Counted from the first letter of the stretch, positions 1 through 8,867 are shown. The stretch is 64,000 nt of DNA from Clostridiales bacterium (GCA_019416935.1 DXWI01000008.1:27989-91988); one strand, 5' to 3'. Translations and numbers: made by a program. The notes: generated from the letters alone by a model not told the origin.

Positions 1-91
1 GTTCCACTGTTGCCGAGGACGCTGCAAACTCCCGAATGCGCTCCTCCATCCCAAGCGTCCGAAAATACGCTCTCACCCGTTCAATCGACAT
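1..91 (-). CDS. YbaK/EbsC-type aminoacyl-tRNA deacylase, N-terminal fragment
   Basis: Only the first 30 codons lie in the window; the gene runs off the left edge. The protein starts MSIERVRAYFRTLGMEERIR and continues to an SSATVE motif. This is the usual opening of the clostridial YbaK/EbsC family, which hydrolyses mischarged aminoacyl-tRNAs such as Cys-tRNA(Pro). The start ATG is at 89-91 on the minus strand, preceded by a weak GGGGTG sequence. The catalytic lysine is outside the window, so activity cannot be judged. Confidence 0.7.
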   Translation of the reverse strand, partial: MSIERVRAYFRTLGMEERIREFAASSATVE

Positions 92-255
92 GTTTTCACC
101 CCGTATGGCAGAATTTGTCCATCAGCATATCACAAAACGGGCCGACGTGCAAACGCCGGCCCCGGTTCTCCAAATGACGTTGATTTTGTCTCTGCCTCGG
201 CAGAACCATCCGCATTTTAGCGGGCGCGCATGGGCGCCCGCCCCGTTCCCCCGCG

Positions 256-618
256 CTATTTCGTTTTCGATCTGGAGATGAGGGAGAACAGATAGCCAAA
301 GAAGATCGCTGCGGCGATTCCGCCCGCCGCGGCGCGCGTGCCGCCAAGAAAAGCGCCGAGCACGCCATCCGTTTTTGCGGCCTCGATGGCGCCCTGCGCG
401 AGCGTGTTGCCAAAGCCCGTGAGCGGCACGGTCGCGCCTGCTCCCGCAAACTCGACGAGCGGCTGATAAATCCCCAGCGCGCCAAGGATGACGCCGGCTG
501 TTACAAACAGCACGAGGATCTTGGCCGGGGTCAGCCGCGTGAGACTGATCAGAAGCTGGCCGGCCACGCAGAGCAATCCGCCCACTGCGAACACCTTCAG
601 ATACATCATCCAATCCAT
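256..618 (-). CDS. spoVAE: Stage V sporulation protein AE (SpoVAE)
   Basis: A 120-residue membrane protein with about four hydrophobic segments. It carries the SpoVAC/SpoVAE hallmark loop (LVEFAGAGATVPLTGFGNTL, residues about 54-73). SpoVA proteins form the inner-membrane channel that moves calcium dipicolinate into the forespore and releases it at germination. Length matches SpoVAEb (about 116 residues). It is the last gene of the operon, 2 nt after spoVAD, and ends with a genuine TAG codon, which shows amber is a normal stop here. Confidence 0.93.
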   Translation of the reverse strand: MDWMMYLKVFAVGGLLCVAGQLLISLTRLTPAKILVLFVTAGVILGALGIYQPLVEFAGAGATVPLTGFGNTLAQGAIEAAKTDGVLGAFLGGTRAAAGGIAAAIFFGYLFSLISRSKTK

Positions 619-620
619 CG

Positions 621-1652
621 TTATCCCTCCTGTTCCAATACCACCGCGTGCGCAATGCCCGGAATGCTCTCGCCCTGCAGCGTCACCGTCGGAGAGAGCA
701 GCGCCCCCGTCGCGAGGAACAGCATCCTGCGGCAGTCACCCCGTTCGATCCGGTCAAGCAGCATGGCCGAGAGCGTGACCGCGCTGCACCCGCAGCCGCT
801 GCCGCCGCACTTGACATCCTGCTCGGGATGGAATATCAGATTGCCGCAGTCCAGATGCCGGCCCGACAGGTCTACGCCGCGTTCCCGGCAGAGCGAGAAC
901 AGCATTTCGCTGCCAAAGCGGCCAAGATCGCCCGTGATGATCCAATCATAGTCGTCAACCGTGCGTTCCAAATCCTTGAGATGCGTGACGATCGTATCAC
1001 AGGCCGCTGGAGCCATCGCGGCACCCATGTTGTTCGCGTCCGTGATGCCGAGGTCCACCACCCGGCCGATGGTTGCCGCCCGCGCGCGGATGTGGTGAAA
1101 CACGGCGTTTTCATCGTCTTTGCCGGCAACCAGTACGCACCCGGCTCCCGTGACCGTGCGCTGCGCCGTTTCCGGCGAGGTCGTTCCCATCTCGAGCGGA
1201 TAGCGATACTGCCGTTCGGCAGAGGAAAAATGGCTCGTCGCAACGCAGGCAACGCTCTCTGCATATCCGCCGTCCACCAGCACACTGCCGACCAGAAGCG
1301 ATTCGGCCATCGTGGAGCACGCGCCGTACAGGCCGAGGAACGGCGTTTCCAGTGAGCGCGCTGCATAGTTTGCCGTTACAATCTGGTTGAGCAAATCCCC
1401 GCCGAGCAGGCACCCGAGCGCTGCCGGCTGCATGCCGCACTTATCCAGCGCCAGCCGCACCGCCTCTTCAAACATGCGGCACTCGGCCTTTTCAAAGCTG
1501 TCCTGTCCCCAGGTGTCATCATCCAGCACCACGTCGAAGCGATCGCCGAGCGGTCCCTCCCCCTCCATGCGGCTGACGATGGAGGCGCTTGCGCGGATAT
1601 ACGGCGCGGAGGGGAACAGCAGCGTGCGCTTTCCCCGTCGGTTGTTCGTCAT
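621..1652 (-). CDS. spoVAD: Stage V sporulation protein AD (SpoVAD)
   Basis: A 343-residue soluble protein of the SpoVAD family, which has a thiolase-like fold and binds dipicolinic acid on the outer face of the spore inner membrane. Visible features are the KRTLLFPSAPYIRASASIVS opening, the EAEC-like WGQDSFEKAECRMFEEA segment and a glycine-rich C-terminal half with GSGCGCSAV. Length is normal for the family. It lies between spoVAC (12 nt upstream) and spoVAE (2 nt downstream) and is probably expressed in the forespore from the sigma-G-like promoter at 2524-2553. Confidence 0.95.
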   Translation of the reverse strand: MTNNRRGKRTLLFPSAPYIRASASIVSRMEGEGPLGDRFDVVLDDDTWGQDSFEKAECRMFEEAVRLALDKCGMQPAALGCLLGGDLLNQIVTANYAARSLETPFLGLYGACSTMAESLLVGSVLVDGGYAESVACVATSHFSSAERQYRYPLEMGTTSPETAQRTVTGAGCVLVAGKDDENAVFHHIRARAATIGRVVDLGITDANNMGAAMAPAACDTIVTHLKDLERTVDDYDWIITGDLGRFGSEMLFSLCRERGVDLSGRHLDCGNLIFHPEQDVKCGGSGCGCSAVTLSAMLLDRIERGDCRRMLFLATGALLSPTVTLQGESIPGIAHAVVLEQEG

Positions 1653-1664
1653 GATCGTTCCTCC

Positions 1665-2108
1665 TTATGGAAACAGCAGGGACAACAGCCCCACCAGAAT
1701 CGAAGCGCTGGTTCCGTACACGAGCACCGGCCCGGCGAGCGAAAACAGCTTCGCGCCCACGCCCATCACATAGCCCTCCTGTTTGAACTCAATGGCGGGG
1801 GCGACGACCGAGTTGGAGAACCCGGTAATCGGCACGACCGACCCCGCGCCCGCATACGCGCCGATGCGATCGTACACGCCGATCCCCGTCAGCAGCGCGC
1901 CGAGGAACACCAGAATGATCGCCGTCCACGACGCAATCTGCTCCGTTGTCAGCACAAACGAATTTCTGAGCAGATCGGCGATGGCCTGTCCGATACAGCA
2001 GATCAGCCCGCCCGTCCAAAATGCGCGAAAGCAGTACAGCACGGTTTTGCTCCTCGGCATGCGTTCATTGACCCGTTTCTGATAGGCCTTTGCGTCAAAA
2101 TGTTCCAT
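1665..2108 (-). CDS. spoVAC: Stage V sporulation protein AC (SpoVAC)
   Basis: A 147-residue membrane protein starting MEHFDAKAYQKRVNERMPRS, which is typical of SpoVAC. It has four hydrophobic segments and the paired loop IGAYAGAGSVVPITGFSNSV that is shared with SpoVAE. In Bacillus it behaves as a mechanosensitive channel for dipicolinate. The ATG at 2106-2108 is chosen because GGAAGG lies about 7 nt upstream; an upstream in-frame TTG would add 33 unlikely Arg-rich residues. It is followed directly by spoVAD. Confidence 0.94.
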   Translation of the reverse strand: MEHFDAKAYQKRVNERMPRSKTVLYCFRAFWTGGLICCIGQAIADLLRNSFVLTTEQIASWTAIILVFLGALLTGIGVYDRIGAYAGAGSVVPITGFSNSVVAPAIEFKQEGYVMGVGAKLFSLAGPVLVYGTSASILVGLLSLLFP

Positions 2109-2224
2109 TGATCGTTTCCTTCCTTTCCAAAGCATCATGCCCCGCCAACGGCGCCGGCATGGCGCCGGTATCCGGCTCAAAACGGCCTGCCGGAGTCCGT
2201 TTCGCAAGCCGCAGGCGCCCTTGC

Positions 2225-2356
2225 TCAGGTCTTTTCCTTTTTCTCGCGCTCGGCATCATACGCAGCGAACCGCGTCTCGCGGTCGGCCGGAATGTTGGCG
2301 GCGCCGCCGCCATGCAGCGTGCTGCCCGGCCGGCGAATCCGGTTTTCAGCAGGCAT
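2225..2356 (-). CDS. Unrecognised 43-residue hydrophilic protein at the head of the spoVA operon
   Basis: A short ORF (MPAENRIRRPGSTLHGGGAA onwards, ending in a charged DAEREKKEKT tail) whose start overlaps the end of the preceding small ORF by 11 nt, suggesting translational coupling. GGAGGG lies about 9 nt before the ATG. There is no membrane segment or signal peptide. I do not recognise a family. It sits between the sigma-G-like promoter and spoVAC, so co-expression in the forespore is inferred. The alternative is chance coding in a GC-rich stretch. Confidence 0.45.
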   Translation of the reverse strand: MPAENRIRRPGSTLHGGGAANIPADRETRFAAYDAEREKKEKT

Positions 2357-2492
2357 ATCGCATGCCCTCCGCTATGAAGCGAACGCCGTTTCCCGTGACA
2401 CCCGGGTCGCGAGTGAGCAAAAAAACCACCAGCGCCGCCGCAAGCAGCAGCACCGCAGCGCCAACGCACCAGAGTATCATCCGTTTTGCCAT
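2346..2492 (-). CDS. Unrecognised 48-residue single-pass membrane protein, first ORF of the spoVA operon
   Basis: The ORF starts MAKRMILWCVGAAVLLLAAA, has one transmembrane helix (residues about 6-26) and ends with a short soluble tail, TRDPGVTGNGVRFIAEGMRY plus AC. GGTGAGG lies 5 nt upstream of the ATG. A sigma-G-type promoter lies 32 nt further upstream. No family was recognised. Context suggests a forespore inner-membrane micro-protein linked to the SpoVA channel, but this is inference from position only. Confidence 0.5.
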   Translation of the reverse strand: MAKRMILWCVGAAVLLLAAALVVFLLTRDPGVTGNGVRFIAEGMRYAC

Positions 2493-2523
2493 ATAGCCTC
2501 ACCATCGTTTTTCATTCTGCGTC

Positions 2524-2553
2524 TAGTATGCGAAGTTGCTTTTCAATTCATAC
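2524..2553 (-). promoter_or_regulatory. Sigma-G-type promoter of the spoVA operon
   Basis: On the minus strand GTATG (2549-2553) is followed by exactly 18 nt and then CATACTA (2524-2530). These match the Bacillus sigma-G consensus, GHATR and CATNHTA with a spacer of 17-18. The spoVA operon of B. subtilis is known to be sigma-G dependent, so motif and target agree. The predicted transcript would begin just before the 48-residue ORF. Confidence 0.6.
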
Positions 2554-2633
2554 GAAATGCTCCTGCGTTCCGAATTGCAAAACGCCTTTTCCACTATGCA
2601 GACCTTCTTTCCCACGATACGGAACGCGTCCCA

Positions 2634-2663
2634 TTGCGCTCGCAAAAGGCACTTTGTTATACT
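2634..2663 (+). promoter_or_regulatory. Probable sigma-A promoter of the deaminase gene
   Basis: TTGCGC (2634-2639), an 18-nt spacer and TATACT (2658-2663) precede the deaminase start by about 110 nt. The intervening leader shows no riboswitch that I recognise. The divergent spoVA promoter lies about 80 nt to the left. Confidence 0.45.
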
Positions 2664-2773
2664 GAATATACGTTCAAACCAACCGTTATTTCGCGATTAT
2701 TCATTCAAATTCACCGGAAAGTCCCCCGCAGGAAGCCCTAAAAAATAACGAAACAGCAGAAAGGAACATTCGC

Positions 2774-4015
2774 ATGTTACTCATCAAAAACGCTCGCATT
2801 CTCGGACACGGCTCGGTAGAAGACATTCTCATCAGCGACGAGGGAAAGTATCTGGAAATCCGTCCTCAGATCGATGCATCCTCCATTGAAAATGTCACGA
2901 TCATTGACGCAGAGGAAAAAATGGCCGCGCCCACGTTTGTCAACACGCACATGCACTTTGACAAGGCCTATACCTCGCTCAGCGGGCGCGAGGACAGCAC
3001 GGAAACGCTTGAGGATTCCATCCATATCATGCACGACCGCATCCGCGCCTATACGGTGGAGGACGTGCGCGACCGCGCACTGCGCGCCATCCGCGAGTGC
3101 GTCATGTACGGCACGACCAAGCTGCGCACGAACGTGGATATCAGCAATCTGGACCCGAAGCTCGTGGCGCTGCAGGGCGTTCTCGCGGCAAAGGAGGCGA
3201 CGAAGGATATCTGCGATCTGCAGGTCATCGCGTTTCCGCAGGAGGGTATTTACTGCAATGAGGGAACGGACCGGCTCATGTACGAGGCCATGGATATGGG
3301 CTGCGACATCGCCGGCGGCATGCCCGCTGCGGAATGGCTCGATGAGCACAAGACCCGCCATGTGGATTTCGTATTTCAAATGGCCGAGAAATACGGCGCG
3401 CTGATCGATATGCACGTCGACCAGTCCAAGGATATGTTCGACCGTTCGCTCGAATATACCGCGTGGCTGACGCTGCAAAAGGGCTGGGCGGGCCGCGTCA
3501 CCGGCGGACACTGCACCTCGATCACCTATCAGAACCAATCGCACGCCATCAAGGTCATGAAGCTCATCAAGGCCGCCGGCATGAACATCTGCACCAACAC
3601 GCAGGTGCTGGCGATCATGGGCATCGATGCGGAACCGCGCACGCGCGGCGTGACCCGCATTCGCGAGATGGTGGACATGGGCATCAATATCGCCACTGCG
3701 CAGGATACCATCTGCGACGGGTTCCATCTCTACGGAACGGGCGATCCGCTCGATTACGGTCTGATCGGCGCGTATACCAGCCAGTACAACACGCCGGAGA
3801 CGGCACGGCTGATGTTCGACATGCTCACAACGCGCTCGGCGCGCATCTTCGATCCGGACGGACGCTACGGCATTGAGGTCGGCAATGACGCGGACCTCAA
3901 CATCATCGACGCCGACAACGTGCAGGAAGCGCTGCGCACCCGCGCGTCCCGTCCGTACGTCATCCGTCAGGGCCGCGTGATTGCATCGTTTGAGCGCAAA
4001 GCCGTGCTGTTCTGA
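2774..4015 (+). CDS. Cytosine deaminase-like amidohydrolase (CodA/AtzC type)
   Basis: A 413-residue zinc-dependent amidohydrolase. The metal-site residues fall almost where they do in E. coli CodA: HxH at His59/His61 (NTHMHFDK), His214 (DMHVDQ), His246 (GGHCTS) and Asp311 (AQDTICDGF). CodA itself converts cytosine to uracil and ammonia; related members act on N-isopropylammelide or other cyclic amides, so the exact substrate is open. It is intact, with AAGGAA before the ATG. A 32-nt gap separates it from an NCS2 permease gene, which fits uptake and deamination of a nucleobase. Confidence 0.85.
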   Translation: MLLIKNARILGHGSVEDILISDEGKYLEIRPQIDASSIENVTIIDAEEKMAAPTFVNTHMHFDKAYTSLSGREDSTETLEDSIHIMHDRIRAYTVEDVRDRALRAIRECVMYGTTKLRTNVDISNLDPKLVALQGVLAAKEATKDICDLQVIAFPQEGIYCNEGTDRLMYEAMDMGCDIAGGMPAAEWLDEHKTRHVDFVFQMAEKYGALIDMHVDQSKDMFDRSLEYTAWLTLQKGWAGRVTGGHCTSITYQNQSHAIKVMKLIKAAGMNICTNTQVLAIMGIDAEPRTRGVTRIREMVDMGINIATAQDTICDGFHLYGTGDPLDYGLIGAYTSQYNTPETARLMFDMLTTRSARIFDPDGRYGIEVGNDADLNIIDADNVQEALRTRASRPYVIRQGRVIASFERKAVLF

Positions 4016-4047
4016 TTTCACCATCTCGATAGGCAAGGAGAATCGCC

Positions 4048-5437
4048 ATGTATCAACCGGAACAACCGATCTTTGATGAACAGCCGAAAAGCAATATCAA
4101 GCTGAACTACGGCATCGACGAGCATCCGAAATCCTGGTGGACGACGCTGTATCTGGCATTGCAGATCACGCTGGTCGACTTTACTCCGTTCATCTGGGCC
4201 GCCTCGTTTGTCGGGATAGCCGGTCTGCCTGAAACCGTGATCCCAGTCATGATCGCCGCCTGCTTATCTCCATGGGCATCGGCACGCTGCTGCAAACGAC
4301 CATCGGCAATCGCCTCCCCATCGTGCAGGGGCCGTCCGCCTCTCTGGTCTCCGCCATGGGCAGCGTTACCGCTGTATACGGCATGCCCGCCGCATGGGGC
4401 TCCATCATCGTTGGCGGCCTGCTGGAAGCGGCGGTAGGCGCCGGACGGCTGATGAGCAAGATCCGCAAATTCATCCCGCCCGTTGTCGTCGGCGCGGTTG
4501 TGGCGAGCATCGGCTTCGTTGCCACGAAGCTGGCCGTCACCTGGACATTCTCAAACACGTCCTCCCCCGTCTATCTGATCCTTGCGCTGGTTGCATTTTT
4601 GCTTGCGCTGTTTCTCAAATTCTGCTGCAAGGGCATCCTCTCGCAGGGCTTCATCCTGATCGCGGTCGTGATTGTGGGCGTCATCGGCGGCTCCTGCTGC
4701 GGCGTCATGAATTGGCAGTCCGTGCTGGATGCGGAATGGTTCGCACTTCCCCGCATCTTCCCGTTTAAGGACTTCCCCGGCGTCGGTACCGGCAAAGCCA
4801 TTGCGATCATTGGCGCGGCCATTCTGGGCGGTCTATCCGGCTATATCGGCTCCATGTTCGAATCCGTGGGCGACTATGCCGCCACCTGCGCCGCCTGCGA
4901 TACCACGTTCCGCGTCCGGCACATCGACCGGGGCATCATGGCGGAGGGTCTGAGCTGCGTGGTCTCCGGCGTAATCGGCGCTCTGCCGGTAACGAGCTAT
5001 ACGCAGAACATCGGCATCGTCGCCGCCACCGGCGTCGCTTCCCGCCGCGTCACGCGCATTGCGGCCGTCCTGTTCCTGCTCTACGGTCTGTGTCCGAAGT
5101 TGGCGGCGCTTCTTGCCGCAATCCCCGTCCGGTTATCGGTGCGGTATTCCTGATCACGGCCGCTACGATCATGTTCTCCGGTCTGGATCTCGTGATCTCA
5201 TCGGAGCGCACGCAGAAAAACACGATCATTGCGGGCACGACGCTCGGCGCATCGGTCATGATCCCCTACTTCGTTACAACCGCAGGCAAGGCTTGGGCCA
5301 GCACCCTGCCAGCCTTCCTCAACATGTTCGTCAACAGCAATATCTTCATTGCGGTCGTCATGGGCGTTCTGCTCAACCTGCTGCTGAATGTTGCGTTTCG
5401 GCCGAAGAAGGAACGCGAAAAAACCGACAAAAGCTGA
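4048..5437 (+). pseudogene. NCS2 (xanthine/uracil) permease, broken by two frameshifts
   Basis: Three consecutive reading frames together encode one complete NCS2 nucleobase permease of about 463 residues with roughly 12-14 membrane segments. Frame 1 covers the N-terminus to MIAA near 4260. Frame 2 runs from ISMGIGTLLQTT, through QGPSASLVSAMGSV, to LLAAIP near 5122. Frame 3 runs from RPVIGAVFLITA to the end. Each join is explained by loss of one base: one near 4258-4266 and one in the C run at 5122-5126. The start has AAGGAG upstream. The gene is either a pseudogene or carries consensus errors; neighbouring long genes are intact. Confidence 0.85.
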
Positions 5438-5448
5438 GATGGAAAGCG

Positions 5449-5482
5449 GAGGTTGCCGTGCTTGTTCGCGGCAACCTCTTTA
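5449..5482 (+). terminator. Rho-independent terminator after the first permease
   Basis: GAGGTTGCCGTG and CGCGGCAACCTC pair around a 6-nt loop and are followed by TTTAT. It lies 12 nt after the permease stop and closes the deaminase-permease unit. Confidence 0.75.
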
Positions 5483-5969
5483 TACTATAAGGAAGGAGGC
5501 GATGAACACGCCATAGCCGCCATCATGCAGACCTTATGTGACAGAGAGCGTCGTCTCGCATCAACCGGAACAACCGATTCTCCAGGAACGCCGACAGCTT
5601 CTAACGGGCCGCACCTTCAGACTGCTTTTTAAGCTGCCCCCACCGCGGAGGCTATCGCGTTCGGACGCGCTGACGGCCGGTGACGAAAGGCCATGCCTTA
5701 CCTCCCTGCCTCCGCCGGCATTCTCGGGCCTGTTTTGCCGGATCGGTGCCACGCAATGTCCTTGAACCGGACGACTGCCCCCGTTCGCCAACAGACCTCG
5801 CGCGCCTGCGCATTCCCAGGTTCTCTCGGGTTTCCGCTTTTCCGCCTCGTTCGGTCATCTGCCCCCCGCTCGGCCCTTCCCGGCCTACCTCGCCTTCCCT
5901 TGCGTTTCTCAAGTCCTTGCATTGAACCAACAAAGACCATTGTAAAACTAACCATGGGAGGAAGCACTA
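5483..5969. other. Non-coding stretch with a permease 5'-end remnant
   Basis: About 490 nt without a convincing gene. At 5560-5578 there is a 19-nt exact copy of the first permease's codons 2-8 (ATCAACCGGAACAACCGAT, also at 4052-4070). It sits in a 75-codon ORF that then diverges. A GGAAGGAGG at 5490-5498 precedes only a 4-codon ORF (MNTP). This looks like the residue of a third permease start left by duplication and deletion. The rest (5650-5940) is C-rich and shows nothing I can identify. Confidence 0.5.
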
Positions 5970-7346
5970 TGAAGCTCATCTATAACATTGAAGATCGGCC
6001 GAAACTTACTCAAACACTGGTATTTGCCTTTCAGCAGATGATCGCCATCATGGCCGCCACCATTTTGGTGTCAATGATCATCAGCAGCGTTGGGCTGCAG
6101 CTCGATCCGGCGGCCGCACTGTTCGGAGCCGGCGCCGGGACGCTGTTCTATGTGTTCTTTACCAGAAAACGATCGCCCGTCTTTCTGGGCAGTTCATTCA
6201 CTTTTATCGGGGCAATGTCCGCTGCAGTCACCATGAATTACGGCTACTAGGGGCTGATTCTGGGCTGCGTATTCGCCGGCCTCGTATACGTCGTCATTGC
6301 TATCATCGTGAAGTCCACCGGATCGGGCTGGGTAAACAAGCTCATGCCGCCCGTCATCATCGGGCCGATTGTGGCGCTGATCGGACTGAGCCTATCGAGC
6401 ACCGCCACAAGCTGGGTCATGACCAACAATAGCAATTACAATTGGGTATCCATCCTGATCGGCCTCTTCACGTTCTTCCTGATTGTCTTCGTTTCTATTA
6501 AAGATACGAAGATGATGTGAAGCTCATTCCGTTCATCATCGGCATCGGCGGCGGCTATATTCTGGCGCTCGTCATAACGCTGATCGGTCGTGCATGCAAG
6601 GTTGAATGCATGCAGGTGCTCAGCTTTGCCGCATTTGAACGCACGTTCACCCCGTTTACGGCGGCGAGCATTCTGGACTATCCGAAGTTCACGTTTTTGC
6701 AGGCCATCCGCAGCGGTGGGCAATACCCCATCGATGGGGCCGCCATCGCCAATATTGCGCTGCTTTATGCGCCCATCGGCGTGGTTGAACTGGCACAGCA
6801 CGTTGCCGATCACAAAAATCTCGGCTATATCGTCGGGCGCGATCTGATCCAGGATCCCGGTTTGGACCGTACCCTCATCGGTGACGGTGTAGGTTCCATG
6901 ATCGGTTCTTTCTTCGGCGGCTGCGCAAACACAACCTATGGAGAATCCATTGGCTGCGTTGCCTTGACCGGAAATGCTTCCATCATTTCCATCATATTTG
7001 CCAGCATCGGCTGCATGCTGCTCTCATTCCTTGCCCCATTCGTCGCGCTGATCAACAGCATTCCTTTCTGCGTCATGGGCGGCGCTTGCATTGCCCTGTA
7101 CGGTTTTATTGCCGTAAGCGGTCTGAATATGCTGCATCAGGTCAATTTGAACGACAATCGCAACCTGTATGTCGTCAGTGCCATCCTGGTGTGCGGTATC
7201 GGCGGAATGCTCTTCAAATTCGGCCAAACCAGATCACGGGCGGTGCGCTGCTGGAGGTCACTGCGCTTGCCGCTGCGTTGATCGTTGGCCTGGTCACCAA
7301 ACTGATCGTTGGTCTGGATAAATCGCCGCAGGATCCGGCGGAATAA
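5970..7346 (+). pseudogene. Second NCS2 permease, broken by a nonsense codon and two frameshifts
   Basis: The frames together encode a second NCS2 permease of about 459 residues, starting MKLIYNIEDRPKLTQTLVFA with GGGAGG upstream. An in-frame TAG at 6248-6250 interrupts NYGY/GLILGCVFAG. A one-base loss near 6513-6519 separates IKDTKMM from KLIPFIIGIGGGYI. A second one-base loss near 7225-7232 separates LFKFGQ from QITGGALLEVTALAAALIVG. Family features include GDGVGSMIGSFFGGCANTTY and GESIGCVALTGNAS. Three independent lesions argue for a decayed gene. Confidence 0.85.
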
Positions 7347-7384
7347 TCCGGGTCACAAAGTATCCACGTTGTTGCCATTTGGGT

Positions 7385-7413
7385 TTGAAAGGGCGGCCCG
7401 CATATGGTATAGT
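7385..7413 (+). promoter_or_regulatory. Sigma-A promoter of the IclR gene
   Basis: TTGAAA (7385-7390), a 17-nt spacer and TATAGT (7408-7413) lie directly before the AAGGAG ribosome binding site. The IclR gene therefore has its own promoter, separate from the permease. Confidence 0.65.
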
Positions 7414-7437
7414 AAACAAAAAGGAGACAGACACGCC

Positions 7438-8244
7438 ATGCCCACCAATCAGGTGCAGTCCCTGCAGCGCGCCATCGAGCTGCTCGAAGCGCTCGAAGCG
7501 GGACAGCACGCGCTGTCCATCCATGAGCTGTGTGAGCGCACCAAGCTCCCCAAGAGCACCATCCATCGCCTGCTTTCGACCATGCGGGACGCTGGCCTTG
7601 TTGAGCAGCTTCAGGACGGGCGCTACGCGCTCGGCCTGAAGCTGTTTGAGCTTGGCTGCTCCGCCGGCTGCACGCGCGATGTTACTGCGATCGCCAAGCC
7701 GTACATGCAGGCCGTTTCAACCGAAACGAACGAGTCCACCAGTCTGGCGCTGCTGACGCGCGGAGAAGCGCTGATCCTCTCCTTCATTGAATCGCCCAGT
7801 GCGTTCCACGTCGTGTCCCGCGTCGGCGCGAAGCTGCCGGCCCACTGCACGGTGCAGGGCAAGATCATGCTGGCCTACATGACAAAGAACGAGGTGCGGC
7901 GCATCCTCGCCGAGCACGGCATGCAGGCATATACCTCCACGACGCTGCGCACGCTTGAAGAGCTTGAACCCGAGCTGGAGCGCATCCGCGCGCAGGGATA
8001 CGCCGTGGACAACAGCGAGTTTCATGTCGGTCTCTCCTCCGTGGCCGCGCCCATCTACGACGATAAGGGCCATGTCTGTTATTCGTTTGCCATCGTGAGC
8101 ATGTTTCACCGCATCGGTTCACCGGAATTTGTCCGGGCCACGGAGCTCGCGCTGGCCGCCGCGCGCGATATTTCCCGGGCGCTCGGGTATGTCGGCGGCG
8201 CGTTTGACCATATCCGTTCGAGCGTACCGCATCTGCGCGGCTGA
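7438..8244 (+). CDS. IclR-family transcriptional regulator
   Basis: A 268-residue regulator. Residues about 7-65 form the winged helix-turn-helix (SLQRAIELLEALEAGQHALS then LPKSTIHRLLSTMRDAGLVE). Residues about 80-250 form the IclR effector-binding GAF-like domain with GAKLPAHCTVQGKIMLAY and VGLSSVAAPIYDD. The ATG at 7438 is chosen because AAGGAG lies 11 nt upstream; a longer in-frame start would overlap the promoter. IclR proteins often control adjacent catabolic genes, so the deaminase and permeases are the likely targets. The gene is intact although its neighbours are decayed. Confidence 0.9.
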   Translation: MPTNQVQSLQRAIELLEALEAGQHALSIHELCERTKLPKSTIHRLLSTMRDAGLVEQLQDGRYALGLKLFELGCSAGCTRDVTAIAKPYMQAVSTETNESTSLALLTRGEALILSFIESPSAFHVVSRVGAKLPAHCTVQGKIMLAYMTKNEVRRILAEHGMQAYTSTTLRTLEELEPELERIRAQGYAVDNSEFHVGLSSVAAPIYDDKGHVCYSFAIVSMFHRIGSPEFVRATELALAAARDISRALGYVGGAFDHIRSSVPHLRG

Positions 8245-8292
8245 TTCGGCTCTTTCTGCGGCAAAATATTGATTTTTCCCCACAATTAGGGA

Positions 8293-8321
8293 TTGACAGA
8301 CAGATTCCTCTTTGATAAACT
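8293..8321 (+). promoter_or_regulatory. Sigma-A promoter of rplM-rpsI
   Basis: A perfect TTGACA (8293-8298), a 17-nt spacer and TAAACT (8316-8321). The roughly 95-nt leader to the rplM start could hold an L13-type autoregulatory structure, but I see no convincing fold. Confidence 0.6.
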
Positions 8322-8418
8322 GTTCGGTGTGCCATCCGGTGGATTGCGTTCACAGCCCCGTTCGTGACCGACTTGATTGGCTGCCGATTTGATGAATATT
8401 TTGTTTGGAGGAATCGCC

Positions 8419-8850
8419 ATGAAAACCTATATGGCCAAAGGCGAAACCGTTGAGCGCAACTGGTACGTTGTCGACGCGGAAGACATGATCCTTGGTCGTC
8501 TCTCGTCGCAGGTAGCAGCCATTCTCAGGGGTAAGCATAAGCCCACATATACGCCCCATGTCGATACGGGCGATCACGTCATCATCGTCAACGCTGCCAA
8601 GGTTCGCATGACCGGCCGCAAGCTTGATCAGAAGAAGTATTACCACCACACCGGTTATCCGGGCGGACTGAAGGAGATCTCCTATCGCCATCTGCTCGAG
8701 ACGAAGCCGGAGTTTGCTGTTTACGAGTCCATTCGCCGCATGATGCCGAAGGGCCCGCTCGGCCGCCAGATGCTCAAGAAGGTCCGCATTTATGCCGGTC
8801 CGACGCATAACAACGCCGCGCAGAAGCCCGAAACGCTCGTGCTCAAGTAA
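8419..8850 (+). CDS. rplM: 50S ribosomal protein L13
   Basis: A 143-residue L13, full length for Firmicutes. Recognisable segments are WYVVDAEDMILGRLSSQVA, the LRGKHKPTYTPHVDTGDHV loop, and GPLGRQMLKKVRIYAGPTHN near the C-terminus. The ATG at 8419 with TTTGGAGGAATCGCC upstream is preferred over a start 14 codons earlier. It is the first gene of the conserved rplM-rpsI pair, here separated from the S10-alpha cluster by about 20 kb. Confidence 0.97.
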   Translation: MKTYMAKGETVERNWYVVDAEDMILGRLSSQVAAILRGKHKPTYTPHVDTGDHVIIVNAAKVRMTGRKLDQKKYYHHTGYPGGLKEISYRHLLETKPEFAVYESIRRMMPKGPLGRQMLKKVRIYAGPTHNNAAQKPETLVLK

Positions 8851-8867
8851 AAGAGGAGGAAACGAAC

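Noticed and set aside
2664..2773. Purine or preQ1 riboswitch before the deaminase
   Set aside because: No conserved core was recognised and no terminator hairpin is present.
2777..4036. A 419-codon minus-strand frame opposite the deaminase
   Set aside because: The plus strand has a complete metal-site pattern, and the minus frame has none.
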